In this document: one piece after another, positions 13,880-21,626 of the stretch | Position numbering within the stretch: the stretch's first letter is position 1 | Layout: each line of letters opens with the position of its first letter | Source: Bifidobacterium breve | GTDB lineage: Bacteria; Actinomycetota; Acidimicrobiia; Acidimicrobiales; Ilumatobacteraceae | NCBI GenBank assembly: GCA_945889575.1 | Contig: CAMDBY010000001.1 | Coordinates: 1 to 39,220, forward strand | DNA length: 39,220 nucleotides | Direction: 5' to 3' | Program-made: the position numbers and the translations under genes | The notes under the pieces: model-generated | What the model saw: the letters and a program-made list of their open reading frames with translations, nothing else | Database searches by the model: none | What the model was told of the DNA's origin: nothing

Positions 13880-15660
13880 CCATCTACTCGGCTCCACTGT
13901 CTGACATCGAGTTTTCACTCAACTCTTTCGTTGACCTTCCCTCCATCATGAAGTTCGACCACTTTGGTGAAGCAGACCACAGCATGGTTTCGGACTTGCT
14001 CGCTGAAGCAGGGCGCTTTATGGCTGACATCTTTGCTCCGTTAAATAAATCTGGAGACAACGAAGGCGCGAAGCGAAATGCTGACGGAACTGTCTCAACG
14101 CCAGAAGGTTTTATCGAGGCATATCACGCATATGTCGAAGCCGGATGGGGCGCCGTTTCTTTTGATACAGGTTTTGGCGGCGGGGGATTTCCTTTTGTTG
14201 TCGGTATCGCGATTCAAGAAATGATGAACTCTGCAAACATGGCGCTCAGTATGGCGCCACTGTTGACGCAAGGCGCAATTGATGCCATTCGTCATCATGG
14301 TGACGAGATTCAAAAAATGACCTACCTGCCAAAGATGATTACTGGCGAATGGACAGGCACCATGAACCTCACAGAGCCGGATGCTGGCAGTGACGTTGGT
14401 TCTGTTCGCACAAAGGCGGTGCCGCAATCAGATGGCACGTATCGCATTTACGGCACAAAGATCTACATCACTTTTGGTGAACATGACATGGCAGACAACA
14501 TCATTCACTTAGTGTTGGCGCGTACGCCAGATGCTCCAGCAGGAACAAAAGGAATTTCGTGCTTCATAGTTCCGAAATTCCTTGTGGGCGCAGATGGTTC
14601 CCTCGGTGTAAAGAATGATGTCTCGTGTATTTCTATCGAACACAAACTAGGCATTAAGGCCAGTCCCACTTGCGTGTTGTCGTTTGGCGACAATGACGGA
14701 GCCATCGGTTATCTCATCGGTGAAGAAAACCATGGCATGCAATACATGTTCACCATGATGAACCAGGCACGACTGTCAGTGGGCCTTGAAGGACTATCGC
14801 TTGCAGAGCGCGCATATCAACAGTCGCTTGAGTATTCAGTGCTTCGTCACCAAGGTCGCGCACCTGGGGCGCCTGCTGGTGAAGCATCGTCCATCATTGA
14901 TCACCCCGATGTGAAGCGAATGCTTGTCACTATGAAGTCAACCATTGAAGCACTTCGTCGTTTGTTGTACTGGAATGCGGCGTGCATCGATATTGCGGCA
15001 CATCACCCCGATGCAACGGAACGTGAAAAGGCAGAAGACTTGGCAGCGCTCTTGACTCCACTGTCTAAGGGTTGGGGCACCGACATGGGTGTTGCGCTCA
15101 CAGGAATCGCTATTCAAATTCACGGTGGCATGGGATTCATTGAAGAGACCGGAGTTGCACAGCATTATCGCGATGCGCGAATCACCACCATTTATGAAGG
15201 CACAAACGGCATTCAGGCGATGGACTTAGTTGGTCGCAAAATGGGACTCAAAGGTGGCGCCGTTCTTGGTGGCTTACTTGACGACATTGATGCATTAGAC
15301 GCCCAACTCATTAAGCACCCTGAACTCATCTCGCTTGCATCTGAATTGCAGTCAGCATTGAAGTCTGTACGGGGCACCACGCAATGGTTACAGCAGAACG
15401 GCACTAACCAAGTTGCTGTTTTGTCTGGCGCAACGCCGTATCTCACACAACTATCAACATTGGTTGGTGGCTATGTCATGGCGCGCTCAGCACACATAGC
15501 TATTCATTCGGAAATGGCACCTGATGACATTTCTGCAAAAGTTGCTACAGCACGATTCTTTTGCGAACAACTTCTTCCCGTTGTTCATGGTTTGAGTTCA
15601 TCAATCACTGGTGACGGTGATTTGTTGATGAGCTTCACTCACGACACGTTGTCGCGCTAG
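13876..15660 (+). CDS. long-form acyl-CoA dehydrogenase (DmdC/FadE5-like)
   Basis: The 594-residue flavoprotein is of the extended acyl-CoA dehydrogenase type. It begins with the N-terminal extension typical of the group (YSAPLSDIEFSLNSF), followed by the helical N-domain, the FAD/substrate beta-domain with TGTMNLTEPDAGSDVG, and a helical C-domain with MMNQARLSVGLEGLSLAERAYQ and GGMGFIEETGVAQHYRDARI; the catalytic glutamate is expected in IYEGTNGIQ. The C-terminal ~120 residues are the extra domain of this class. Members act on fatty acyl-CoA or, as DmdC, on 3-methylmercaptopropionyl-CoA from DMSP; other DMSP genes are not in the window, so the substrate is open. The stop overlaps that of the convergent DUF2237 gene (CTAG). 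Confidence 0.9.
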   Translation: MTIYSAPLSDIEFSLNSFVDLPSIMKFDHFGEADHSMVSDLLAEAGRFMADIFAPLNKSGDNEGAKRNADGTVSTPEGFIEAYHAYVEAGWGAVSFDTGFGGGGFPFVVGIAIQEMMNSANMALSMAPLLTQGAIDAIRHHGDEIQKMTYLPKMITGEWTGTMNLTEPDAGSDVGSVRTKAVPQSDGTYRIYGTKIYITFGEHDMADNIIHLVLARTPDAPAGTKGISCFIVPKFLVGADGSLGVKNDVSCISIEHKLGIKASPTCVLSFGDNDGAIGYLIGEENHGMQYMFTMMNQARLSVGLEGLSLAERAYQQSLEYSVLRHQGRAPGAPAGEASSIIDHPDVKRMLVTMKSTIEALRRLLYWNAACIDIAAHHPDATEREKAEDLAALLTPLSKGWGTDMGVALTGIAIQIHGGMGFIEETGVAQHYRDARITTIYEGTNGIQAMDLVGRKMGLKGGAVLGGLLDDIDALDAQLIKHPELISLASELQSALKSVRGTTQWLQQNGTNQVAVLSGATPYLTQLSTLVGGYVMARSAHIAIHSEMAPDDISAKVATARFFCEQLLPVVHGLSSSITGDGDLLMSFTHDTLSR

Positions 15661-16040
15661 AGATCAATCGCGTGGGCGCGAAGCCCTTCGACATCGCAAA
15701 ATTCTGTGGCCGCGATATGTGTTGAATGCAGTTTCACTTGTGGTGCCTTGCCTTCTTCGAAAGCTTCCTGCCATCGCGGCGCGCACAAGCACCATTGGTC
15801 GCCAGCCTTCAGGCCTGCAAAGCCGTATTGGGGCATTGGGGTGGACAGGTCATTGCCTGCAGCCTTCGAGAACTCAAGGAACTCATCGGTCATGATTGCG
15901 CACACGGCATGAACCCCAACATCGTCACCGCCGACTTCACAGCAGCCAGTTCTGTAAAAACCTGTTACTGGTGATGTGCAGCATGTGCGTAAGCGCTCTC
16001 CGAGCACATTGAGTTGTTCTGTCTCTGTAAAGCCATCCAT
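15657..16040 (-). CDS. DUF2237 family protein
   Basis: The 127-residue protein matches the cysteine-rich DUF2237 family: NVLGERLRTCCTSPVTGFYR, a TGCCEVGGDD segment, AVCAIMTDEFLEFSKAAGNDLSTPMP, GFAGLKAGDQWCLCAPRW and a C-terminal HIAATEF segment. Function is unknown; conserved cysteines suggest metal binding or redox chemistry, by inference. The ATG at 16040 is divergent from gltX with a 57-base shared promoter region. Its stop shares CTAG with the acyl-CoA dehydrogenase stop. Confidence 0.88.
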   Translation of the reverse strand: MDGFTETEQLNVLGERLRTCCTSPVTGFYRTGCCEVGGDDVGVHAVCAIMTDEFLEFSKAAGNDLSTPMPQYGFAGLKAGDQWCLCAPRWQEAFEEGKAPQVKLHSTHIAATEFCDVEGLRAHAIDL

Positions 16041-16055
16041 CTCTTCAAACTACCG

Positions 16056-16088
16056 TTGACTGCTGTTCAATCGCTGTGCCACTAACCT
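16056..16088 (+). promoter_or_regulatory. candidate promoter of gltX
   Basis: TTGACT (16056-16061) and TAACCT (16083-16088) lie upstream of gltX, though their 21-base spacing is long. TAACCT ends 9 bases before the ATG, with no Shine-Dalgarno, so the transcript is probably leaderless or nearly so. Confidence 0.35.
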
Positions 16089-16097
16089 TTCAGAGTC

Positions 16098-17504
16098 ATG
16101 TCTGATTCTCCTCGCTATCGCTTCGCCCCCTCACCAACTGGCTTTTTCCACGTTGGGGGAGCCCGCACTGCTCTCTATAACTGGGCGCTTGCGCTACGTA
16201 CTGGCGGCACGTTTGTTCTACGAATTGAAGACACTGACGAATCTCGTAACAGCCCTGAATGGACTCAAGGCATCATCGACGCTCTGTCATGGCTGGGAAT
16301 TGATTCACAGTCGCCACGATTCGAAGGGCCGTACTTTCAGTCGCAGAATGCAGAACTACATATTGCTGCTGCCATGAAATTGCACACTATGGGTAAGGCA
16401 TATTGGTGTGATCTCACGGCCGACCAAATTCAGGAACGTGCAAAGTCTTCAGGCAAGCAGGGTTACGACGGTTACTCGCGCGACCGCGGACTTGCTGGTG
16501 GCCCGGGGCATGTATTGCGGTTCCGTGTGCCAGAAGGCGCAACCATCGTGTCTGACCTTGTTCGCGGTGAAGTGGAATTTGCAAACGAGACCATTGAAGA
16601 TTTCGTGCTGTTGCGCAGTAATGGCAGCCCCATGTTCTTGCTCGCCAATGTGGTTGACGATATTGAGATGCGCATCACCCATGTAGTGCGGGCAGAAGAG
16701 CATTTACCAAATACTCCGAAGCAACAAATGTTGTGGGAAGCCTTAGGCACGACGCCGCCAATTTGGGCGCACGTTCCTGTATTGGTTAACGAACAGCGTA
16801 AGAAGTTGTCAAAGCGTCGCGACAAGGTAGCTCTCGAGCAGTATCGCGAAGAGGGAATTCTTCCTGATGCAATGATCAACTACCTCATGACGCTTGGGTG
16901 GGCTCCAGCTGGCGATACTGAAATAGTTCCGTGGTCATCAATGGTGGAAGAGTTCCGTCTGGAAGATGTCAATCACTCACCAGCATTCTTTGACATTAAG
17001 AAGTTGGCCTCATTCAATGGTGATTACATTCGTGCCATGTCACATGATGCATTCATTCAAGCAGCATCTCCCGTGCTTGCAGCCACTGATGCATGGCCAG
17101 CAGATCGGTTTAGCGCAGATGTCTTTGTGCAAGCAGCTCCACTTGTACAAACTCGAGTGGTCACTTTGTCAGAGATTCCGGCAATGGTTGATTTCTTATT
17201 CCTTGAAAATCCTGCAATTGATGACGATGCATGGAACAAAACAATGAGTGCTGATTTTGCTCGTGAAGTACTGACAGATTTCGCTGCAGCAATGTCAACT
17301 GTGGAGTGGAACCATGACAGCTTGAAGGCCATCCTTGAAACATGGACAGAAGCACACGGCCTGAAATTAGGCAAGACACAGGCGCCGATTCGCGTAGCCA
17401 TCACCGGTCGAACTGTCGGTCCTCCTTTGTTTGAGAGTCTTGAAATTCTTGGTCGCGAGGAAACTATTCGTCGCCTTGCTGCCGGCATTGCACGGCTGGG
17501 ATAA
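16098..17504 (+). CDS. gltX: glutamyl-tRNA synthetase
   Basis: GltX charges tRNA-Glu with glutamate and, in most bacteria without GlnRS, also misacylates tRNA-Gln for later amidation by GatCAB. The 468-residue class Ic synthetase has FAPSPTGFFHVGGAR (the HIGH-equivalent FHVG, 17-20), LRIEDTD (41-47), HVVRAEEHLPNTPKQ and the KMSKS-equivalent KLSKR (236-240), with a helical anticodon-binding domain at the C-terminus. A tRNA-Gln gene lies 670 bases downstream and a tRNA-Glu 3.2 kb downstream, which fits the non-discriminating role, though specificity cannot be read directly. It is followed 8 bases later by the DUF218 gene. Confidence 0.96.
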   Translation: MSDSPRYRFAPSPTGFFHVGGARTALYNWALALRTGGTFVLRIEDTDESRNSPEWTQGIIDALSWLGIDSQSPRFEGPYFQSQNAELHIAAAMKLHTMGKAYWCDLTADQIQERAKSSGKQGYDGYSRDRGLAGGPGHVLRFRVPEGATIVSDLVRGEVEFANETIEDFVLLRSNGSPMFLLANVVDDIEMRITHVVRAEEHLPNTPKQQMLWEALGTTPPIWAHVPVLVNEQRKKLSKRRDKVALEQYREEGILPDAMINYLMTLGWAPAGDTEIVPWSSMVEEFRLEDVNHSPAFFDIKKLASFNGDYIRAMSHDAFIQAASPVLAATDAWPADRFSADVFVQAAPLVQTRVVTLSEIPAMVDFLFLENPAIDDDAWNKTMSADFAREVLTDFAAAMSTVEWNHDSLKAILETWTEAHGLKLGKTQAPIRVAITGRTVGPPLFESLEILGREETIRRLAAGIARLG

Positions 17505-17512
17505 TTTCTGAC

Positions 17513-18130
17513 ATGCGCGCTTTTGTGCGTTCGGCATTAGTTCTCACGGTCGGAGTGTGTATTGCTCTTGTTTCGTACGTGGGAATCGCAGCTGTGACAC
17601 TGACATGGGCCGGCACTCACCACGACTCAAATACGGTTGATGCAATTGTGGTCATGGGTGCTGCGCAATATGACGGCGTGCCGTCACCGCTGCTTGCCTC
17701 GCGTCTTCAGCATGCGCTTGATCTATGGAAACAAAAGCAAGCACCTGTTATCGCGGTGACCGGAGGGAAACGTGCTGGAGACAGATTCACCGAGGGTGAC
17801 ACGTCGCGACGATGGTTGACTGACAGGGGAGTGCCTGCTGCAAACATCATTGTTGAATCGGTTGGTCGTTCCACATGGGAATCCGTTGAGAACCTCGCTC
17901 CACTACTCAACAACGCAAACGTTCGCTCTGTGGTGGTTGTCAGTAGTTCATGGCATGTGCAGCGCGCCGAATTGTCGTTGGAAGAATTGGGCTTTCGTGC
18001 CCACAGTTCGGCTTCGCCTGATGGGGTCCTGTCTGGATCGTCTGAAAAGTCGAAACTGATTCGCGAAATTGCAGGCGTTTGCCTTGGTCGAGTCATCGGT
18101 TTTGGCACTTTGTTTGACATCACGGGCTAA
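17513..18130 (+). CDS. DUF218/YdcF-like membrane-anchored protein
   Basis: The 205-residue protein has an N-terminal membrane helix (about residues 7-31) that would anchor an outer domain of the DUF218 family. Motifs include DAIVVMGAAQYDG, SRLQHALDLW, VTGGKRAGDRFTEGD, the ESVGRSTWESVEN segment and VSSSWHVQRAEL, the last two matching the family's conserved ENT/WH region. Relatives (SanA, YdcF, ElyC) affect envelope integrity; the enzymatic activity is not known. The ATG is 8 bases after the gltX stop, suggesting an operon. A GACCAC-N4-GTGGTC hairpin starts right after the stop (18131-18146). Confidence 0.85.
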   Translation: MRAFVRSALVLTVGVCIALVSYVGIAAVTLTWAGTHHDSNTVDAIVVMGAAQYDGVPSPLLASRLQHALDLWKQKQAPVIAVTGGKRAGDRFTEGDTSRRWLTDRGVPAANIIVESVGRSTWESVENLAPLLNNANVRSVVVVSSSWHVQRAELSLEELGFRAHSSASPDGVLSGSSEKSKLIREIAGVCLGRVIGFGTLFDITG

Positions 18131-18161
18131 GACCACGGTGGTGGTCACGGCGACTCACCGC

Positions 18162-18167
18162 TAAACT
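18162..18167 (+). promoter_or_regulatory. candidate -10 of the tRNA-Gln gene
   Basis: TAAACT fits TANNNT and ends 11 bases before the mature tRNA 5' end. A -35 box is not evident. Confidence 0.3.
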
Positions 18168-18178
18168 GGTGCACGCAC

Positions 18179-18253
18179 TGGGGAATGGTGTAATTGGCAA
18201 CACAGCAGTTTCTGGAACTGTTATTCAGGGTTCGAGTCCTTGTTCCCCAACCA
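18179..18253 (+). tRNA. tRNA-Gln (anticodon CTG), CCA encoded
   Basis: The 75-base cloverleaf has acceptor arms TGGGGAA/TTCCCCA, an anticodon stem GCAGT/ACTGT with loop TTCTGGA (anticodon CUG), the T-loop GTTCGAGTC and discriminator A followed by encoded CCA. The start codon of the next gene lies only one base after the CCA, so this tRNA and the enoyl-CoA hydratase mRNA must come from the same transcript or the mRNA must start within the tRNA. Confidence 0.96.
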
Positions 18254-18254
18254 C

Positions 18255-19085
18255 ATGGACGTTGACATCAACTCCCTTGAAACGGTTTCGTACCGTGTTC
18301 ATCAGCCAGGCGATCAGGGCATCGCCGTTATTGCGCTGAATCGTGACAGCAAGCGCAACGCGCAGAACAATCAGATGACATATGAACTCAATGCGTGTTA
18401 CGACGCTGCGGCTCGTGATTCCAATGTCAAGGTCATTGTTCTTCGTGCAGAGGGCAAACATTTCTCTGCTGGCCATGACCTACGCGACAAATCGAACCAT
18501 CTTGATTTCCCACAAGTGTTTCCTCAATCAGGTTTCACGGGTGAGGGCCAAGAAGGAATGATGGCTCATGAAGAAGAGGTGTACTTCAACATGTGTTGGC
18601 GTTGGCGTAATATTCCCAAACCAGTTATTGCTGCCGCGCAGGGCATGACAATTGCAGGTGGTCTTATGTTGCTCTGGGTTGCAGACATCATCATCGCTGC
18701 TGACGATGCAACATTCTCAGACCCTGTTGTTGCTTTCGGTGTCAATGGCGTTGAGTACTTTGCTCACCCATGGGAATTCGGAGCGCGTAAGGCAAAAGAG
18801 TTGCTGTTTACTGGCGACACATTCACAGCTCAGGAAGCAATGGATGCGGGCATGATTAACAGAGTCGTGCCGGCAGCAGACCTTGAGTCAGCCGCAATGG
18901 CTATGGCCGCAAAGATTGCAACGAAGCCCGGGTTTGCGTTAAAGCTTGCCAAAGAATCCGTGAATCAGACACTTGAAGCACAAGGGCAATACAACGCATT
19001 CCGTGCTGCGTTTTCTTTGCAGCATCTCGGACACGCCAATAACAAATTGCGTTTTGGCATGGCAATTGATCCATCCGGGCTGTAA
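18255..19085 (+). CDS. enoyl-CoA hydratase/isomerase family protein
   Basis: The 276-residue crotonase-fold protein has the CoA/oxyanion segment RAEGKHFSAGHDL and the second oxyanion region AAAQGMTIAGGLML, followed by DDATFSDP and the C-terminal GMINRVVP. The usual glutamates of a canonical hydratase are not obvious in the AGG helix region, so an isomerase or another crotonase reaction is possible. ATG 18255 is the best start: the frame runs back into the tRNA, but the conserved fold begins soon after. Downstream, an acyl-CoA dehydrogenase starts after 8 bases, so the pair forms a fatty-acyl or branched-acyl degradation unit. The leader after tRNA removal is a single base. Confidence 0.9.
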   Translation: MDVDINSLETVSYRVHQPGDQGIAVIALNRDSKRNAQNNQMTYELNACYDAAARDSNVKVIVLRAEGKHFSAGHDLRDKSNHLDFPQVFPQSGFTGEGQEGMMAHEEEVYFNMCWRWRNIPKPVIAAAQGMTIAGGLMLLWVADIIIAADDATFSDPVVAFGVNGVEYFAHPWEFGARKAKELLFTGDTFTAQEAMDAGMINRVVPAADLESAAMAMAAKIATKPGFALKLAKESVNQTLEAQGQYNAFRAAFSLQHLGHANNKLRFGMAIDPSGL

Positions 19086-19093
19086 TTCCCAAC

Positions 19094-20299
19094 ATGTCAA
19101 CTGTGCCTACTCCTGAAGCGGTGCACGATGAATGCACAGTGTGGTTACACGACAATTGGAATCAGGAACTGTCATTGCTTGAATGGCGCGAGCGACTTGT
19201 TGATTCGGGGTGGGCGGTTCCACATTGGCCAACGCAATGGATGGGCAAAGGCCTTCCCGCATGGAGCGAGCGCACTGTGTCGTTAGCACTGAACGCAGTG
19301 GGTGCACCTGGTCTACCGACTGGTGTTGGTATGTCGTTAGCTGCTCCCACCATTCTCGAACATGGCTCTGCAGATATGAAGTCACGGTTCTTGCGACCCA
19401 CGCTGACAGGGGAATATTCGTGGTGCCAACTGTTTAGCGAGCCAGGGGCAGGTTCCGATCTGGCAGGACTTTCCACGAAAGCAATGCTTGATGGCGATGA
19501 ATGGATCATCAACGGACAAAAGGTCTGGAACACCAGCGCACATCATGCCGATTACGGCATCTTGTTGGCCCGGACAGATTCGTCAGTCTCAAAACATCAT
19601 GGCATCACATATTTTGTCTTGCCAATGAAGCAAGACGGGGTAATGGTTCGTCCACTTGCCCAGATGAATTACCACTCATCGTTCAACGAGGTGTTTATGA
19701 CTGATGCACGTCTTCCAAAGGATTTTGTGGTGGGTGATGTGAACGCAGGTTGGACTGTTGCGTTGGCGACTCTCGCGCACGAACGACGTTTCGGCAATAT
19801 TGTTTCGCGACCAAAGGTAAATACCGGTGGGCGAGCAGTTCAGGAAGCCCTCATTGAATACACCGAATACATGGAGACCTATAAGTGGTATCCACAACGC
19901 GCTGGTCGTGTTGATTTACTCGTGCCTCAACTGACAGAACGCAATCTCAATACAGATCCAACCCTGCGCCAAGATGTTGCACGTATCCTCGCAATGCAGA
20001 AGGTCAGCGGGTGGACTGCAGATCGTGCACGTGCAGCACGTGAATTAGGTAAGCCGCCGGGCGCTGAAGGCTCTGTCGGCAAATTGGCAATGAGCACTAT
20101 TGCACGCCTTGCATCGCTTGCGCACGGTCACATTGCCGGAGCTGATGGAATGTTGATGGGTCCAGACTCACCAGCTGCTGGCATGGTGGCGGAAGTTCTT
20201 GTGTCTGTCCCTGGTCAATCAATTGCTGGCGGCACCGACGAAATTCAACACAACATTCTGGGTGAGCGTGTGCTGGGTCTTCCACGCGAACCGCAATGA
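19094..20299 (+). CDS. acyl-CoA dehydrogenase
   Basis: The 401-residue protein is a standard-length acyl-CoA dehydrogenase. It has an N-terminal helical domain with GWAVPHWPTQWMG, the FAD beta-domain with WCQLFSEPGAGSDLAGL and NGQKVWNTSAHHADYG, and a C-terminal helical domain ending GGTDEIQHNILGERVLGLPRE, which carries FAD-contact residues. It resembles the actinobacterial FadE group that works as heteromeric pairs in steroid or branched-chain degradation, but the substrate is not readable. It is cotranscribed with the enoyl-CoA hydratase-like gene, and a 34-residue microprotein follows. Confidence 0.92.
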   Translation: MSTVPTPEAVHDECTVWLHDNWNQELSLLEWRERLVDSGWAVPHWPTQWMGKGLPAWSERTVSLALNAVGAPGLPTGVGMSLAAPTILEHGSADMKSRFLRPTLTGEYSWCQLFSEPGAGSDLAGLSTKAMLDGDEWIINGQKVWNTSAHHADYGILLARTDSSVSKHHGITYFVLPMKQDGVMVRPLAQMNYHSSFNEVFMTDARLPKDFVVGDVNAGWTVALATLAHERRFGNIVSRPKVNTGGRAVQEALIEYTEYMETYKWYPQRAGRVDLLVPQLTERNLNTDPTLRQDVARILAMQKVSGWTADRARAARELGKPPGAEGSVGKLAMSTIARLASLAHGHIAGADGMLMGPDSPAAGMVAEVLVSVPGQSIAGGTDEIQHNILGERVLGLPREPQ

Positions 20300-20326
20300 G
20301 ATAATGTGAAAAGCGAGGGTTTTTAA

Positions 20327-20431
20327 ATGTTTGCAATTGACAACTTGCTTTTCTACATCACGTATGGTCTTGTTGCATTCGGCGCTTACTTGGTGGTGAA
20401 GCGTTTAGCTGAGGGTAAAAAAGAAAATTGA
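20327..20431 (+). CDS. 34-residue membrane microprotein
   Basis: The ORF starts with ATG preceded by AGCGAGGG at a proper distance and encodes 34 residues: MFAIDNLL, one hydrophobic helix (about 7-24) and a basic tail (VVKRLAEGKKEN). It follows the acyl-CoA dehydrogenase by 27 bases and ends just before a short hairpin. Its layout resembles CcmD-like and other single-helix microproteins, but no family is recognised. The ribosome binding site, charge distribution and position support a real gene; comparative data would be needed to be sure. Confidence 0.55.
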   Translation: MFAIDNLLFYITYGLVAFGAYLVVKRLAEGKKEN

Positions 20432-20433
20432 GA

Positions 20434-20450
20434 AGAGACTTTCAGTCTCT
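20434..20450. terminator. short hairpin, possible bidirectional terminator
   Basis: AGAGACT and AGTCTCT pair perfectly around a 3-base loop. It lies between the converging ends of the 34-residue microprotein gene and the pentapeptide ORF. The minus-strand side is followed by a T-rich stretch, the plus side only by a weak one. Confidence 0.5.
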
Positions 20451-20467
20451 GCCAATTTTCCCTGTTG

Positions 20468-20617
20468 TTAGTTGTTGACTGCCCCGTCAGGCATTGTGGC
20501 GCCCTTCAAGATTGTGCCTGACAGATTTGTATTTGTCAGATCTGCACCCGTCAAAATTGCCCTGGGCTCAATGGAATAACCATTAACCATCACCTTGTAG
20601 AGGCTCTTTGGGGACAT
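20468..20617 (-). CDS. small pentapeptide-repeat protein (49 residues)
   Basis: On the minus strand an ATG at 20617 opens a 49-residue ORF: MSPKSLYKVMVNGYS, then ILTGADLTNTNLSGTILKGA, which is about four A(D/N)LXX-type pentapeptide units, then the ATMPDG ending common at the C-terminus of pentapeptide-repeat proteins. A stop lies six bases upstream of the ATG in the same frame, so it is not an obvious continuation of a longer gene in this frame. No strong ribosome binding site is seen. It could be a genuine miniature protein or the remnant 3' end of a larger repeat gene. Confidence 0.5.
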   Translation of the reverse strand: MSPKSLYKVMVNGYSIEPRAILTGADLTNTNLSGTILKGATMPDGAVNN

Positions 20618-20656
20618 TATTCACTGAATTCCAACATTGCAGGGGTCGTTCGCAAA

Positions 20657-20685
20657 TTGAGACTCGCTCGGTAGAGTTTTATCGC
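20657..20685 (+). promoter_or_regulatory. candidate promoter of tRNA-Glu
   Basis: TTGAGA (20657-20662), a 17-base spacer and TATCGC (20680-20685) precede the tRNA by 5 bases. Confidence 0.45.
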
Positions 20686-20690
20686 TACTT

Positions 20691-20766
20691 GGCCCCATCG
20701 TCTAGTGGCCTAGGACACCACCCTCTCAAGGTGGCGGCACGGGTTCGAATCCCGTTGGGGCTGCCA
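20691..20766 (+). tRNA. tRNA-Glu (anticodon CTC), CCA encoded
   Basis: The cloverleaf has acceptor arms GGCCCCA/TGGGGCT (G-U at the first pair), anticodon stem CCACC/GGTGG with loop CTCTCAA (anticodon CUC), T-loop GTTCGAATC and discriminator G followed by encoded CCA. It stands alone between the pentapeptide ORF and a membrane-protein gene. Confidence 0.96.
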
Positions 20767-20788
20767 ATTGATGGATTAGTTTTTAGAA

Positions 20789-21580
20789 GTGACGAACTCC
20801 AGAAAACTTCAGACCTTGTTGAATCGATTTCGCTTGGTGCTGCTGTCTCTGCCGGCAGTTACCGCGGTCCTAATCCTTCGATATGTGCTGCGTGAGGTGT
20901 TCACTATCGGTGAAGTAGCCACCTTTGGCGAGATCGGGTCGGTGATCACCGGCGTGACACTGATTCTCGGTTTCATGCTCGGTGGAGTTCTTACTGACTA
21001 CAAGGAATCAGAAAAATTGCCTGCAACTGTCGCAGTTGCCCTTGCCGGATTTCGTTCCACAGCACATTCTGGTTTGTTGGCAAAAGATCTCGATGTATCA
21101 CTGATTAACGCACGTATCTCAAAAGTTGCAAATGCGATTGCAGGGTGGTTTGTCGGAACCAATTCAGAAGATGAGATGTGGAATTCGCTGTCAGATTTCC
21201 CTGCGCTAATTGTTGATCTCGAAAAAGCAGGAATGGCGTCGCATTATGTTGGGCGTTTGATGGTGCTTAATGGTGAATTAAATGCAACGTTGAACAGAAT
21301 TGCAGTGGTGCGTAATACATCATTCGTTCAATCCGGTTATGTATTGATGTCGATATTGGTGCTTGTGCTGCAGGGCTCGCTTGTAATTGTGAGCTTTCCG
21401 TCATCAATCATGTCGTGGATAGCACCTTCGGTTCTCAGTCTCGCCTATGCCTACTTGTGGCTACTGGTGCGGGACCTTGATAATCCTTTTGGTCATAGCG
21501 AGAATGATGGCAAAGGCAGTGGGGCAGATGTTGATATCTCGCCATTATTGAATGTGGTGCGTGCATTAAGTATCCATTGA
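20789..21580 (+). CDS. bestrophin-like/DUF4239-type membrane protein
   Basis: The 263-residue protein has two N-terminal membrane helices (about residues 14-34 and 45-66) and two more near the C-terminus (about 186-205 and 208-227), with a soluble helical middle. The sequence LVRDLDNPFGH after the last helix is the hallmark of bestrophin-like domains. Relatives are poorly characterised integral membrane proteins, possibly anion channels. The GTG start at 20789 lies 22 bases after the tRNA-Glu CCA and lacks a strong ribosome binding site; a start a little further inside is possible. It may be cotranscribed with the tRNA. Confidence 0.75.
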   Translation: MTNSRKLQTLLNRFRLVLLSLPAVTAVLILRYVLREVFTIGEVATFGEIGSVITGVTLILGFMLGGVLTDYKESEKLPATVAVALAGFRSTAHSGLLAKDLDVSLINARISKVANAIAGWFVGTNSEDEMWNSLSDFPALIVDLEKAGMASHYVGRLMVLNGELNATLNRIAVVRNTSFVQSGYVLMSILVLVLQGSLVIVSFPSSIMSWIAPSVLSLAYAYLWLLVRDLDNPFGHSENDGKGSGADVDISPLLNVVRALSIH

Positions 21581-21602
21581 AAATTGATTAGCTTTCGTGT
21601 TG

Positions 21603-21608
21603 TACAAT
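21603..21608 (+). promoter_or_regulatory. candidate -10 box of the acyl-CoA synthetase gene
   Basis: TACAAT lies 18 bases before the ATG at 21627, with a GGGGG ribosome binding site between. Possible -35 boxes (TTGAAA at 21577, TTGATT at 21584) are not ideally spaced. Confidence 0.4.
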
Positions 21609-21626
21609 TACGTGCGGGGGTAACAC

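Noticed and set aside
18131..18146. GACCAC-N4-GTGGTC as an intrinsic terminator after the DUF218 gene
   Set aside because: The stem is only 6 bp and no T-run follows; it may be a weak hairpin but does not qualify as a terminator.
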